Source: an uncultured Collinsella sp. (GTDB lineage Bacteria; Actinomycetota; Coriobacteriia; Coriobacteriales; Coriobacteriaceae). From it: 64,000 bases of DNA. The DNA is taken from positions 62,001 through 126,000 of the forward strand of contig CABUQW010000001.1 in the NCBI GenBank assembly GCA_902493895.1, written 5' to 3'. Below are positions 33,464 through 42,120 of this stretch, piece by piece. Under the pieces are notes generated by a model that was not told the origin of the DNA, ran no database searches, and saw only the letters and a program-made list of their open reading frames with translations. The translations under genes and the position numbers were made by a program. Position 1 is the stretch's first letter, and every line of letters begins with the position of its first letter.

Positions 33464-34156
33464 ATGGTGCTCAAAATCGTTAGAACCGTCTGGCCAGTGA
33501 TGCTTACCTATGTTGCAATAGGCGCGCCGTGCGGAATGATCATGGGACAGACGGGAATGGAGCCCTGGATGGTCTTTGCCCTGAGCAGCACGTTTGTGAC
33601 GGGCAGCGGTCAGTTTATGATCTGCAATCTTTGGCTGGCGGGCGTACCGGCACCTTCGATTATCGCGAGCGTTGCCGCCATCTCCTCGCGTTTTGCGCTT
33701 TACTCGGCATCGATCGCGCCGCATCTGAGGGGTGCCTCGAAGCGTCAGACGCTGGCTGTTGCCGCGACACTTACCGAGGAGGCATATGGCATCTCGCTTG
33801 CCAAGTTGGTTGAAGGGGAGGATTGGGGCCCGCGCGAGTCCTTTGTGCTCAACGCGATCCTTATCGCAACATGGGGCGTTTCGTGTACGATGGGCGCTAT
33901 CGTCGGCGCCGTTGTCGATGTTCCCACCGCCATTGCAGCCTTTGTCTGCACCTCGCTCTTTATCTGTCTGCTCTTTTCGCAGCGGCTGTCGCGCGGCAAC
34001 GTTGTCGCGGCGGTTTCGGGTGCGGTATCCGTCTCCGTATGCAAGTTCTTGGGCCTCACGAATATTGCCGTGCCGGCAAGTGTCGTGGTCGGCATTGCCA
34101 TTGCGCTGGCGTGCGATGCTGTATTTGACGGAAGAGGTGCCCGCGATGCCCGTTAA
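33464..34156 (+). CDS. azlC: AzlC-family branched-chain amino-acid exporter subunit
   Basis: A 230-residue membrane protein with about six hydrophobic segments. The AzlC hallmarks are AIGAPCGMIMGQTGMEPWMVFALSS, GSGQFMICNLWLAG and SSRFALYSASIAPHL. AzlC with AzlD exports branched-chain amino acids or related toxic analogues. ATG 33464 is preferred over a start at 33395 because AGGATGAGAAG lies upstream and the protein then begins at the family's N-terminus. azlD follows with an 11-nt overlap. Confidence 0.88.
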   Translation: MVLKIVRTVWPVMLTYVAIGAPCGMIMGQTGMEPWMVFALSSTFVTGSGQFMICNLWLAGVPAPSIIASVAAISSRFALYSASIAPHLRGASKRQTLAVAATLTEEAYGISLAKLVEGEDWGPRESFVLNAILIATWGVSCTMGAIVGAVVDVPTAIAAFVCTSLFICLLFSQRLSRGNVVAAVSGAVSVSVCKFLGLTNIAVPASVVVGIAIALACDAVFDGRGARDAR

Positions 34157-34469
34157 CGAGTTCTTGGTTCTGTGGCTGTCGTCGTGGGCTGCTATCGCGT
34201 TCTTTCGCATCGCGCCGGCGTTCGCCTTGCGCGGGCGGACCCTGTCGCCCCGCATTACCGAGGCCCTGGGCTATATCCCGCCCGCTGCCTTTGCCGCGCT
34301 GGTCGCCAACGACTTGGTGAACCCCGGCGCGTTCGACGCGGGACTCTGGCCTGCCTTGGTTCCCTGGATTGCGGCCGCCGGCGTCGTAGCGGTGGCAATC
34401 AAGACAAAGTCGATGTTGTGGTGCTGCGTTTCGGGCATCGTGTTCTATATCGTTTTGAGCCTCGTATAG
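34146..34469 (+). CDS. azlD: AzlD-family branched-chain amino-acid exporter subunit
   Basis: A 107-residue small membrane protein with about four hydrophobic segments; family marks are LRGRTLSPRITEALGYIPPAAFAAL and AAAGVVAVAIKTKSMLWC. AzlD pairs with AzlC in the export complex. Its ATG at 34146 overlaps the azlC stop by 11 nt, so the two are translationally coupled. Length and order are standard. Confidence 0.87.
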   Translation: MPVNEFLVLWLSSWAAIAFFRIAPAFALRGRTLSPRITEALGYIPPAAFAALVANDLVNPGAFDAGLWPALVPWIAAAGVVAVAIKTKSMLWCCVSGIVFYIVLSLV

Positions 34470-34610
34470 GAGCAGGACGCGTTATCGTCCCGGCCTAACG
34501 AATCGAATTTCTCACCGAGGCGGTCTGCTTCTTCTGGTACCATGGTCAAACTTTACTGTAGCAAAGCGTGACGTGGGCTTTTGTTCTGCGTCAGCGGAAA
34601 TGGGGGTTTC

Positions 34611-35633
34611 ATGGCACAGGAAGCGACCGCCAACGAGCAAAAGAAATTCAAGGTACCGCGCATCCCGGGCGACATCATGATCTATCCGATGATCGTCGGC
34701 CTTTTGCTCAATACCTTCTGCCCACAGGTCTTTGAAGTCGGCGGCTTCTTTACGGCTGCCTGCCGCGGCGGCTCCAACACCATCGTTGCCGCGATCTTGC
34801 TGTTCGTGGGCGCCGGCATCAGCTTTAAGTCCACGCCGGGCGCCATCAAGACCGGCATCGTCGTGCTGATTCCTAAGCTTGTAGTGGCAGCCGCGCTGGG
34901 TCTGGGCGTCGCGTACTTCTTTAACGATAACTTTTTAGGCCTGAGTTCGGTTTCCATCATCGGCGGCATTACGTTTTGCAACATGGCGCTCTATACGGGC
35001 ATCATGGGCGAGTTCGGCGATGAGTCCGAGCAGGGCGCTGTCGGTATCCTGTTCTTTACGGCCGGCCCCGCCGTCACGATGATCATCCTTGGTGTTTCGG
35101 GTCTCGCCAACATCCCCGTCGGCACTATCATCGGATCCATCCTGCCGCTTGTTATCGGCATGGTCCTGGGCAACTTGTTCCCGTTTATCAAGAACCTGCT
35201 GGTCCCCGGCGCCAATCCCGCGATCGCTGTCATCGGTTTTCAGCTCGGTGCGTCCATGAGCCTTTCGAGCTTCATCACCGGCGGCATTTCGGGCATCCTG
35301 CTGGGCCTCATCACGCTCTTTATCGTCGGTCCCATTACCTTTGCCTTCGAGCGCCTGTGTGGCGGCAACGGCAAGGCGGCCGTTGCCTGCTCCACCATTG
35401 CCGGCACGGCCATGACCACGCCGGTCGCCCTCGCCGAGGTCGCTCCGCGCTATGCCGAGCTTGCGCCCACCGCGTATGCGCAGATCGCCACTGCCGTCAT
35501 CATCACGGCAATCATGGCCCCGATTCTGACTGGCTGGGTCGATAAGAAGTTCTGCCACGGCAAAGAGGATCTGTCGGTCGAAGGCGTCGAGGCTATTGAG
35601 GAGGCTGTTGCGACCGATATCGACGGCGAGTAG
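34611..35633 (+). CDS. kdgT: 2-keto-3-deoxygluconate permease
   Basis: A 340-residue inner-membrane carrier of the KdgT family with about ten hydrophobic segments. Marks are KVPRIPGDIMIYPMIVGLLLNTF at the start, GSNTIVAAILLFVGAGISF, and FTAGPAVTMIILGVSGLA. KdgT takes up 2-keto-3-deoxygluconate or related sugar acids from pectin and glycosaminoglycan breakdown. No KDG kinase or aldolase is nearby, so the substrate in this organism is open. ATG 34611 follows GGGGG; an upstream start adds ten unconserved residues. A strong terminator follows. Confidence 0.87.
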   Translation: MAQEATANEQKKFKVPRIPGDIMIYPMIVGLLLNTFCPQVFEVGGFFTAACRGGSNTIVAAILLFVGAGISFKSTPGAIKTGIVVLIPKLVVAAALGLGVAYFFNDNFLGLSSVSIIGGITFCNMALYTGIMGEFGDESEQGAVGILFFTAGPAVTMIILGVSGLANIPVGTIIGSILPLVIGMVLGNLFPFIKNLLVPGANPAIAVIGFQLGASMSLSSFITGGISGILLGLITLFIVGPITFAFERLCGGNGKAAVACSTIAGTAMTTPVALAEVAPRYAELAPTAYAQIATAVIITAIMAPILTGWVDKKFCHGKEDLSVEGVEAIEEAVATDIDGE

Positions 35634-35678
35634 TCGTCTCTTCGAATCAGTGAAACGGTGCGTGCAATTCGCGCCATC

Positions 35679-35732
35679 AGAGCGTCCGAACGGCATCTGT
35701 TATCCAGAGTCATTCGGACGCTCTGCTATTAT
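35679..35732 (+). terminator. Terminator after kdgT
   Basis: AGAGCGTCCGAA (35679-35690) pairs exactly with TTCGGACGCTCT (35713-35724) around a 22-nt loop, followed by GCTATTATT. Confidence 0.75.
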
Positions 35733-35822
35733 TCCCTTTACCCCTGCGGAGTAAGGGGTGTTTGGTGCCCGGGCATGACTCGGGCGATTCTGGCGACTTG
35801 GATATAGAGGGGATGGGACCTA

Positions 35823-36965
35823 GTGGTTAAGGCACTCAAGATCGAGATATTTATGCTGTGCATGATTATTCTTATCGTACTTGCCGCACGAAGCCGCCGC
35901 TCCCTGTTCTCGAGCACCCAGCAGCTTTTGTTCAGTATGCTCGGCTACACATCTGCCGCCTATGTCTTCTTCGATATGATCTGGACGCTCTCGGACGGGG
36001 TTAACACCTCCTTGGGCATCGCTGCCAACTGGGTTTCCAACGCGGTTTCGTTTTCGCTGTTTGCCATCGCGTGCCTCATCTGGTTCATCTATTCCGAGAC
36101 GATGCAGGGCTCTCGACTTCTGACCACGCGCTCCAGGGTGGTGCTCGCGACGCTTCCGACGGTGCTGGTGGTTGTGTTGGCGTTTACAAGCTACTGGACA
36201 CACGCCCTGTTCTACATCGATGCACAGGGCGTATATCGTCGCGGTGCGGCTTATATGATTCAGCCTATTGTTAGCTACTGCTACGTCATATATACGTCCC
36301 TGCATGCCTTTGTCCATGCTCGAAAAGTCGAAAGCCTGCAAAAGAAGGCCATTTATCGCACTCTTGCCTTCTTTGCGGTTCCCGCTCTGGTGGGTGGTAC
36401 CTTCCAGGTGGTGTTTTCGATACCGGGCCTTTGTGTCGGTATAACGCTGAGCATCCTGCTGCTCTACATCATCTGCCAGGAGCAGCTGATCTCGACCGAC
36501 CCGTTGACTGGCCTTAACAATCGCAACCGTTTTGAGACCTATATGCTGTCGCTGTTCTCGGGTACTGACCAGGCCGAGGGTGTGTATCTGCTGATGATGG
36601 ATGCTGACGGTTTTAAGCAGATTAACGATCACTATGGACATGTTGAGGGCGACCATGCTCTTCAGGTTGTTGCGACGGCGCTCAAGGACGTCTGCTCGCC
36701 GGCTGGTGGCTTTATCGCACGTTATGGTGGCGATGAGTTTGTGGTGCTCCAAAAGGCCGCGGCGGAACAGGACATCATAGACCTGTGTTCGGCGATTGAC
36801 GACGAGCTCGCTCGTGCCGAGGTACCGTATGCATTGCGGATGTCCATCGGTTACGCGCGGTTCGGCGATAGTGTTGATACCTGGCAAGACTTACTTCGCG
36901 CTGCCGATGCAGAGCTCTATCGCGTCAAGGCCGAGAAAAAGAAAGCCGGCGTACAAATACGCTAG
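35823..36965 (+). CDS. Membrane diguanylate cyclase (GGDEF)
   Basis: A 380-residue protein with an N-terminal half of about six to seven hydrophobic segments (residues 1-215) and a C-terminal GGDEF domain. TDPLTGLNNRNRFE opens the domain, MDADGFKQINDHYGH is the metal-binding region and ARYGGDEFVV the active loop; all catalytic residues are present. The RxxD inhibitory site upstream of GGDEF is missing, so product inhibition by c-di-GMP is probably absent. The start is GTG 35823, after GGGGATGGGA. It is monocistronic between two terminators. The membrane sensor input is unknown. Confidence 0.88.
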   Translation: MVKALKIEIFMLCMIILIVLAARSRRSLFSSTQQLLFSMLGYTSAAYVFFDMIWTLSDGVNTSLGIAANWVSNAVSFSLFAIACLIWFIYSETMQGSRLLTTRSRVVLATLPTVLVVVLAFTSYWTHALFYIDAQGVYRRGAAYMIQPIVSYCYVIYTSLHAFVHARKVESLQKKAIYRTLAFFAVPALVGGTFQVVFSIPGLCVGITLSILLLYIICQEQLISTDPLTGLNNRNRFETYMLSLFSGTDQAEGVYLLMMDADGFKQINDHYGHVEGDHALQVVATALKDVCSPAGGFIARYGGDEFVVLQKAAAEQDIIDLCSAIDDELARAEVPYALRMSIGYARFGDSVDTWQDLLRAADAELYRVKAEKKKAGVQIR

Positions 36966-37005
36966 AAAAGGGGCATACGACCGTGTTTGGTCGTGCGCCC
37001 CTTTT
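36966..37005 (+). terminator. Terminator after the GGDEF gene
   Basis: AAAAGGGGC with ACGACC pairs with GGTCGTGCGCCCCTTTT across a GTGTTT loop, with one bulge, directly after the TAG stop. Confidence 0.85.
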
Positions 37006-37154
37006 GCGTTTGTGGGGGGGCCACCGGCCATAATGCCCAGGCGCGGTGCGGCAAGACGGGCGTCTGCCGCCGCGACTCGGTACGAAATCAACGAGAACCA
37101 GTGTGCTCCATTAAGCTAAAGTATGCGAATGCCCTCCCTAAAAAGGTGAGCTCG

Positions 37155-38090
37155 CTAGGCTTTTTTGGGTTTGTTGACGATGATGATGCCGCCGCAGACC
37201 AACAGCAGGGCAACGATGACGGTAACGGGGCTCGTGCCCGCGCCTTCGCCGAGCAGCAGCGCGCTCAGCAGCACACCAAAGACGGGGTTCATAAACCCAA
37301 AGACCGAGACGCGGCTGACGGGGTTGACGGCAAGCAGGCACGACCACAGCGAGTAGGCGACCGCGGAGATAAGCGCCATGTAGATGATGAGCACGATGGC
37401 GGGGACAATCGCCGTGGGGGAGAGCGCGCCACCCATCAAAAAGCCGATGGCGGTGAGGACCAGGCCGCCGACTAAAAACTGCCAGCCGGCAAGCAAAACA
37501 CCGTCGTGCTTGCGCGAGAAGATGCCGATCAGGCAGGTCGAAAGAGCACCCGCGACAGTGGAGGCTAGGATAAAGCCCTCGCCATCGAGCCTGAAGCCAA
37601 AGGTGCCATCTGCGCCCGAAAGGTTGACGAGCGCGACGCCGGCAAAGCCCAGCGCACAGCCAAGCACCTTGGCCGTATTGAGCTTCTCGGTGTGAAATGC
37701 CAGGGCGGCAAAGAGGATTGCGAGGAAGTTGGCGCTGGCCTCGATGATGGAGCTCGACATGGCGCTGGCGCGCGAGAGGCCCAGATAGAAAAAGAAGTAC
37801 TGCCCGATAGTCTGGAAGAGCGACAAGACAAAGATGGGCTTGATGTCGCGCGCTTGCGGTATGAGAGGGCGGCGTTGGGCCGCGCTCATCCCAACGATAA
37901 CCAGGGCGCCGGCAAGCGTAAAGCGTAAACCTGCAAAGAGCAGCTGCGAAGCGCTGTCGTGCGCCGGGATACCAAAGAGTGCGTAGCCGATCTTGATGCA
38001 GGGAAAGGCCGATCCCCAGAGTGCACAGCAAACAAGACAGCCCAGGATGAGTCCGGGCAGGGTGGCGAGATGCGGCTTGCGGCTTTCCAT
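37155..38090 (-). CDS. EamA/DMT-family transporter
   Basis: A 311-residue carrier with about ten transmembrane segments in two EamA repeats: the first opens with CCALWGSAFPCIKIGY, the second with TVAGALSTCLIGIFSRKHDG. The family exports or takes up metabolites such as amino acids and nucleotide precursors; the substrate is unknown. ATG 38090 follows GGAAGGAC; an upstream start at 38132 has no ribosome-binding site. It lies about 100 nt after purL on the same strand, with a terminator between. Confidence 0.87.
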   Translation of the reverse strand: MESRKPHLATLPGLILGCLVCCALWGSAFPCIKIGYALFGIPAHDSASQLLFAGLRFTLAGALVIVGMSAAQRRPLIPQARDIKPIFVLSLFQTIGQYFFFYLGLSRASAMSSSIIEASANFLAILFAALAFHTEKLNTAKVLGCALGFAGVALVNLSGADGTFGFRLDGEGFILASTVAGALSTCLIGIFSRKHDGVLLAGWQFLVGGLVLTAIGFLMGGALSPTAIVPAIVLIIYMALISAVAYSLWSCLLAVNPVSRVSVFGFMNPVFGVLLSALLLGEGAGTSPVTVIVALLLVCGGIIIVNKPKKA

Positions 38091-38115
38091 GATGTCCTTC
38101 CTACATGCGCGAAGC

Positions 38116-38152
38116 AAAAAAGAACCCGCCACCGGATGTGTCGGTGGCGGGT
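38116..38152 (-). terminator. Terminator after purL
   Basis: CCCGCCACCG pairs with CGGTGGCGGG around a 7-nt loop; on the minus strand it is followed by TTCTTTTTT. It separates purL from the EamA gene. Confidence 0.88.
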
Positions 38153-38189
38153 GTTGTTACCCGAAGGGATTGTACCCGATGGGAAAGGT

Positions 38190-41100
38190 TTAAGCGAAGT
38201 AGGCCACGCCGCTCTCAAAGATTGGCATGAACTTATCGCCGGGGACATGCTCGGGCACGTTGCGGTACAGGTTGTCGCCGCGACGCTCGGCATGGCCCAT
38301 CTTGCCCAGGACGCGGCCGTCGGGGCTCGTGATGCCCTCGATGGCGAGTGCGGAGCCGTTGGGGTTGACGGAAAGATCCATGCTGGGCTTGCCGTCCTCG
38401 CCCACGTACTGCGTGGCGACCTGGCCGTTGGCGATAAGCTGGGCGAGTACCTCGTCGTTGGCGACAAAGCGGCCCTCGCCGTGGCTGATGGCGACGGTGT
38501 AGGGGTCGTCCAGGCTGCACTGCGACAGCCACGGGGACAAGTTGGACGAGATGCGGGTGCGCACCAGACGGCTCTGGTGGCGACCAATGGTGTTGAACGT
38601 CAGCGTGGGCGCATCGGGCGTGGCGTCGACGATGTCGCCGTAGGGCACCAGGCCGAGCTTGATCAGGGCCTGGAAGCCGTTGCAGATGCCCAGCATCAGG
38701 CCATCGCGGGCCTTGAGCAGGTCGCGGACTGCCTCGGTGACCTCGGGAGCGCGGAAGAACGCCGTGATGAACTTGGCGGAGCCGTCGGGCTCGTCGCCGC
38801 CCGAGAAGCCGCCGGGGATCATGACGATCTGGCTTGCGCGGATGCGGCGGGCAAGCTCGTGGGTGCTCTCGGCGACGGCCTCGGGCGTGAGGTTGTTGAT
38901 CACGAAGGTGTCGGCTTCGGCGCCGGCGGCGCGGAAGGCACGGGCGCTATCGTACTCGCAGTTGTTGCCGGGGAACACGGGGATAACCACGCGCGGGCGG
39001 GCGATCTTGGCGCCGCCGTACACGTGGATGTCCTTGGCGCGGAAGTCGATGGTCTCGACCTCGGGGGTCTCGCCGGCGCTGCGGTAGGCAAAGACGCCCT
39101 CGATGCCGCTCTCCCAGGCCTCCTGGAGCTCGGAGAGCTCGATGACTTCGGAGCCGGTGTCGATGACATAGCCCTCGACGGTGGTGCCCAGGGGCTCGAC
39201 GACAACGCCGTCGGCGACCTCGGGCAGCTCGGCATCCTCGGCGAGCTCGACGATAAAGCTGCCGTAGAGCGGGGTGAAGAGGCTCTCCACGTCTACATCC
39301 TCGGCAAGCTCGATACCGATCTGGTTACCGACGCACATCTTAAAGAGGCTCTCGGCGCCGCAGCCGTAGCCGGGCGTGGAGATGGCCAGGGCGTTGCCGG
39401 TAGCAGTGAGCGCCTCGACGGCGTCAAACGCGGCGAGCAGCTGCTGAGCATCGGGGCGGTAGTCCTCGCCATAGGTGGCGGGGGCGATGCGGACGACGCG
39501 GTGCGTGAGGCCCTTGAACTCGGGCGAGACGGCGCGGGCGGCCTTGCCCACGGCGACGGCGAAGCTGATCAGGGTCGGCGGAACGTTGAGCTCGCCGGCC
39601 TCGTCCTCAAACGAACCGCTCATGGAGTCCTTGCCGCCGATGGCGCCGGCACCCAGGTCGACCTGGGCCATAAGGGCACCCAGGACGGCGGCCATGGGCT
39701 TGCCCCAGCGCTCTGCCTCGGTGCGCAGGCGCTCGAAGTACTCCTGGAAGGAGAGGTAGGCGCGCTTGTGCTCAAAGCCGGCGGCAACGAGCTTGGCGAT
39801 GGACTCGACCACGGACAGGTAGGCGCCCGCAAACTGGTCGGCTTCCATCAGATAGGGGTTGAAGCCCCATGCCATAGCACTCGCCGTGGTGGTCTCGCCG
39901 TCCACGGGGAACTTGGCGACCATGGCCGAGCTGGGGGTGAGCTGCGTCTTGCCGCCAAAGGGCATGAGCACGGTCGCGGCGCCGATGGTGGAGTCGAAGC
40001 GCTCGGAAAGGCCCTTGTTGGAAGCGACGTTGAGGTCGGTGACAAGCGAGGTCATGCGCTCGGCGAGCGTGGTGCCGGCCCAGCTGGGCTGCCACACGCT
40101 ACGGGCGCACACGTGGGCGACCTGGTGCTTGGGTGCGCCGTTGGAGTTGAGGAACTCGCGGGACAGGTCGACGATGGCGACGCCGTTCCAGGCCATGCGC
40201 ATGCGCGGCTCGGCGGTAACCTCGGCGATAACGGTCGCCTCGAGGTTCTCCTCAGCGGCGTAGCCCATGAACTCCTCGACGTCACCGTCGGCGACGGCAC
40301 AGGCCATGCGCTCCTGGGACTCAGAGATAGCGAGCTCGGTGCCGTCCAGGCCGTCGTACTTCTTGGTCACGGTATCAAGGTCGACATACAGGCCGTCGGC
40401 AAGCTCGCCCACGGCGACCGAGACGCCGCCGGCGCCAAAGTCGTTGCAGCGCTTGATCAGACGGCAGGCGTCGCCGCGGCGGAACAGGCGCTGCAGCTTG
40501 CGCTCGACAGGGGCGTTGCCCTTCTGGACCTCGGCACCCGAGGTCTCGATGGACTCGGTGTTCTGGGTCTTGGAGGAGCCAGTGGCGCCACCGATGCCAT
40601 CGCGGCCGGTGCGGCCGCCCAGCAGGATGATCTTGTCGGTGGGGGCAGGGCACTCGCGACGAACGTGGTTTGCCGGGGTAGCGCCCACGACGGCGCCAAC
40701 CTCCATGCGCTTGGCCACGTAACCGGGGTGATAGAGTTCGTTGACCTGACCGGTGGCAAGGCCGATCTGGTTGCCGTAGCTGGAGTAGCCGGCGGCGGCA
40801 GTGGTCACGAGCTTGCGCTGCGGCAGCTTGCCCTCGAGCGTCTCGGAAACCGGGACGGTGGGGTCGCCGGCGCCGGTGACGCGCATGGCCTGGTACACAT
40901 AGCTGCGGCCCGAGAGCGGGTCGCGGATGGCGCCGCCCACGCAGGTGGCGGCACCGCCGAAGGGCTCGATCTCGGTCGGGTGGTTGTGGGTCTCGTTCTT
41001 AAAGAGGAACAGCCAGTCCTGGTCCTCGCCATCGACATCGACCTTCACCTTGACGGTGCAGGCGTTGATCTCCTCGGACTCGTCGACATCGGTCATGACG

Positions 41101-41936
41101 CCGGTCTTCTTGAGGTACTTGGCGCCGATGGTGCCCATGTCCATGAGGCAGACGGGCTTGGCGTCGCGACCGAGTTCGTGGCGCATCTCCATGTAGCGGT
41201 CGAAGGCCTGCTGCACCACGGCGTCGTCGATCGTCACGTCGTCCAGGACGGTGCCGAAGGTGGTGTGGCGGCAGTGGTCGGACCAGTAGGTGTCGATCAC
41301 ACGGATCTCGGTGATGGTGGGGTCGCGGTCCTCATCGCGGAAGTACTGCTGGCAGAAGGCGATGTCCGCCTCGTCCATGGCAAGGCCGCGCTCGGAAATA
41401 AAGGCGGCAAGGCCGGCTTCGTCGAGCTCGCGGAAACCGTCGAGTACCTCGACGGGCTGGGGCTCGGGGGTCTCCATGTACAGCGTCTCGGGCAGGTCGA
41501 GCGAGGCGATGCGCGCCTCGACGGGGTTCACCACGTAGTGCTTGATGACATCGATGGCGGCCTCGTCCAGAGCGCCCGAGATCATATAGACCTTGGCGGA
41601 GCGCACGGCGGGGCGCTCGCCCTGGCTGATGAGCTGCACGCACTCGCTGGCGGAGTCGGCGCGCTGGTCAAACTGGCCAGGCAGGAATTCGACGGCAAAG
41701 ACGGCGCCATCGCTTGCGGGGAGCTCGTCGTAGGTCACATCGACCTGGGGCTCGCTAAAGACGGTCGGCACGCAGGAGCGGAAAAGCTCCTCGTCGATGC
41801 CCTCGACGTCGTAGCGGTTGATGATCCTCAGGGCCTCGATGCCCTTGATGCCGAGAATTTCGGTCAGCTCGCCCTTGAGCTGCTGAGCCTCGACGTCGAA
41901 CCCGGGTTTCTTCTCCACGTAGATACGAGAGACCAT
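38190..41936 (-). CDS. purL: Phosphoribosylformylglycinamidine synthase, single-chain (PurL with fused glutaminase)
   Basis: A 1,248-residue purine biosynthesis enzyme converting FGAR, glutamine and ATP to FGAM. The order is a PurS-like N-terminus (VSRIYVEKKPGFDVEAQQL), the synthetase halves (DTYWSDHCRHTTF; FNDFGAGGVSVAVGEL-type segment RCNDFGAGGVSV; GGKDSMSGSFED) and a C-terminal class I glutaminase. There Cys near 1085 sits in LGICNGFQALIKLG, with His and Glu near 1215 in MGHAERR. ATG 41936 follows AGGAAGGCAGGAACCA; a longer GTG start would add 36 unconserved residues. It stands alone with its own terminator. All catalytic elements are intact. Confidence 0.95.
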   Translation of the reverse strand: MVSRIYVEKKPGFDVEAQQLKGELTEILGIKGIEALRIINRYDVEGIDEELFRSCVPTVFSEPQVDVTYDELPASDGAVFAVEFLPGQFDQRADSASECVQLISQGERPAVRSAKVYMISGALDEAAIDVIKHYVVNPVEARIASLDLPETLYMETPEPQPVEVLDGFRELDEAGLAAFISERGLAMDEADIAFCQQYFRDEDRDPTITEIRVIDTYWSDHCRHTTFGTVLDDVTIDDAVVQQAFDRYMEMRHELGRDAKPVCLMDMGTIGAKYLKKTGVMTDVDESEEINACTVKVKVDVDGEDQDWLFLFKNETHNHPTEIEPFGGAATCVGGAIRDPLSGRSYVYQAMRVTGAGDPTVPVSETLEGKLPQRKLVTTAAAGYSSYGNQIGLATGQVNELYHPGYVAKRMEVGAVVGATPANHVRRECPAPTDKIILLGGRTGRDGIGGATGSSKTQNTESIETSGAEVQKGNAPVERKLQRLFRRGDACRLIKRCNDFGAGGVSVAVGELADGLYVDLDTVTKKYDGLDGTELAISESQERMACAVADGDVEEFMGYAAEENLEATVIAEVTAEPRMRMAWNGVAIVDLSREFLNSNGAPKHQVAHVCARSVWQPSWAGTTLAERMTSLVTDLNVASNKGLSERFDSTIGAATVLMPFGGKTQLTPSSAMVAKFPVDGETTTASAMAWGFNPYLMEADQFAGAYLSVVESIAKLVAAGFEHKRAYLSFQEYFERLRTEAERWGKPMAAVLGALMAQVDLGAGAIGGKDSMSGSFEDEAGELNVPPTLISFAVAVGKAARAVSPEFKGLTHRVVRIAPATYGEDYRPDAQQLLAAFDAVEALTATGNALAISTPGYGCGAESLFKMCVGNQIGIELAEDVDVESLFTPLYGSFIVELAEDAELPEVADGVVVEPLGTTVEGYVIDTGSEVIELSELQEAWESGIEGVFAYRSAGETPEVETIDFRAKDIHVYGGAKIARPRVVIPVFPGNNCEYDSARAFRAAGAEADTFVINNLTPEAVAESTHELARRIRASQIVMIPGGFSGGDEPDGSAKFITAFFRAPEVTEAVRDLLKARDGLMLGICNGFQALIKLGLVPYGDIVDATPDAPTLTFNTIGRHQSRLVRTRISSNLSPWLSQCSLDDPYTVAISHGEGRFVANDEVLAQLIANGQVATQYVGEDGKPSMDLSVNPNGSALAIEGITSPDGRVLGKMGHAERRGDNLYRNVPEHVPGDKFMPIFESGVAYFA

Positions 41937-42120
41937 TGGTTCCTGCCTTCCTGATCGGTTGGGCGTACGGTACGGTATGCGGCAGCGGTCGGTTTGCGGG
42001 GTCTGCCCTGCGGTCGCCTTGAGCCACATGTTTGTAAACCTCACTATGATACGACAGCTCGCGGCGCGGTGAGGACGGCGAGGGTGCTACAGTGAAGCGC
42101 AAACAAGAGAAAGGCATCAC

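Noticed and set aside
37959..41954. A 1,331-codon open frame on the plus strand opposite purL
   Set aside because: It lies wholly antisense to an intact, conserved purL and has the Gly/Asp/His/Leu-rich composition produced by reading a GC-rich gene backwards; it has no domain or ribosome-binding site.
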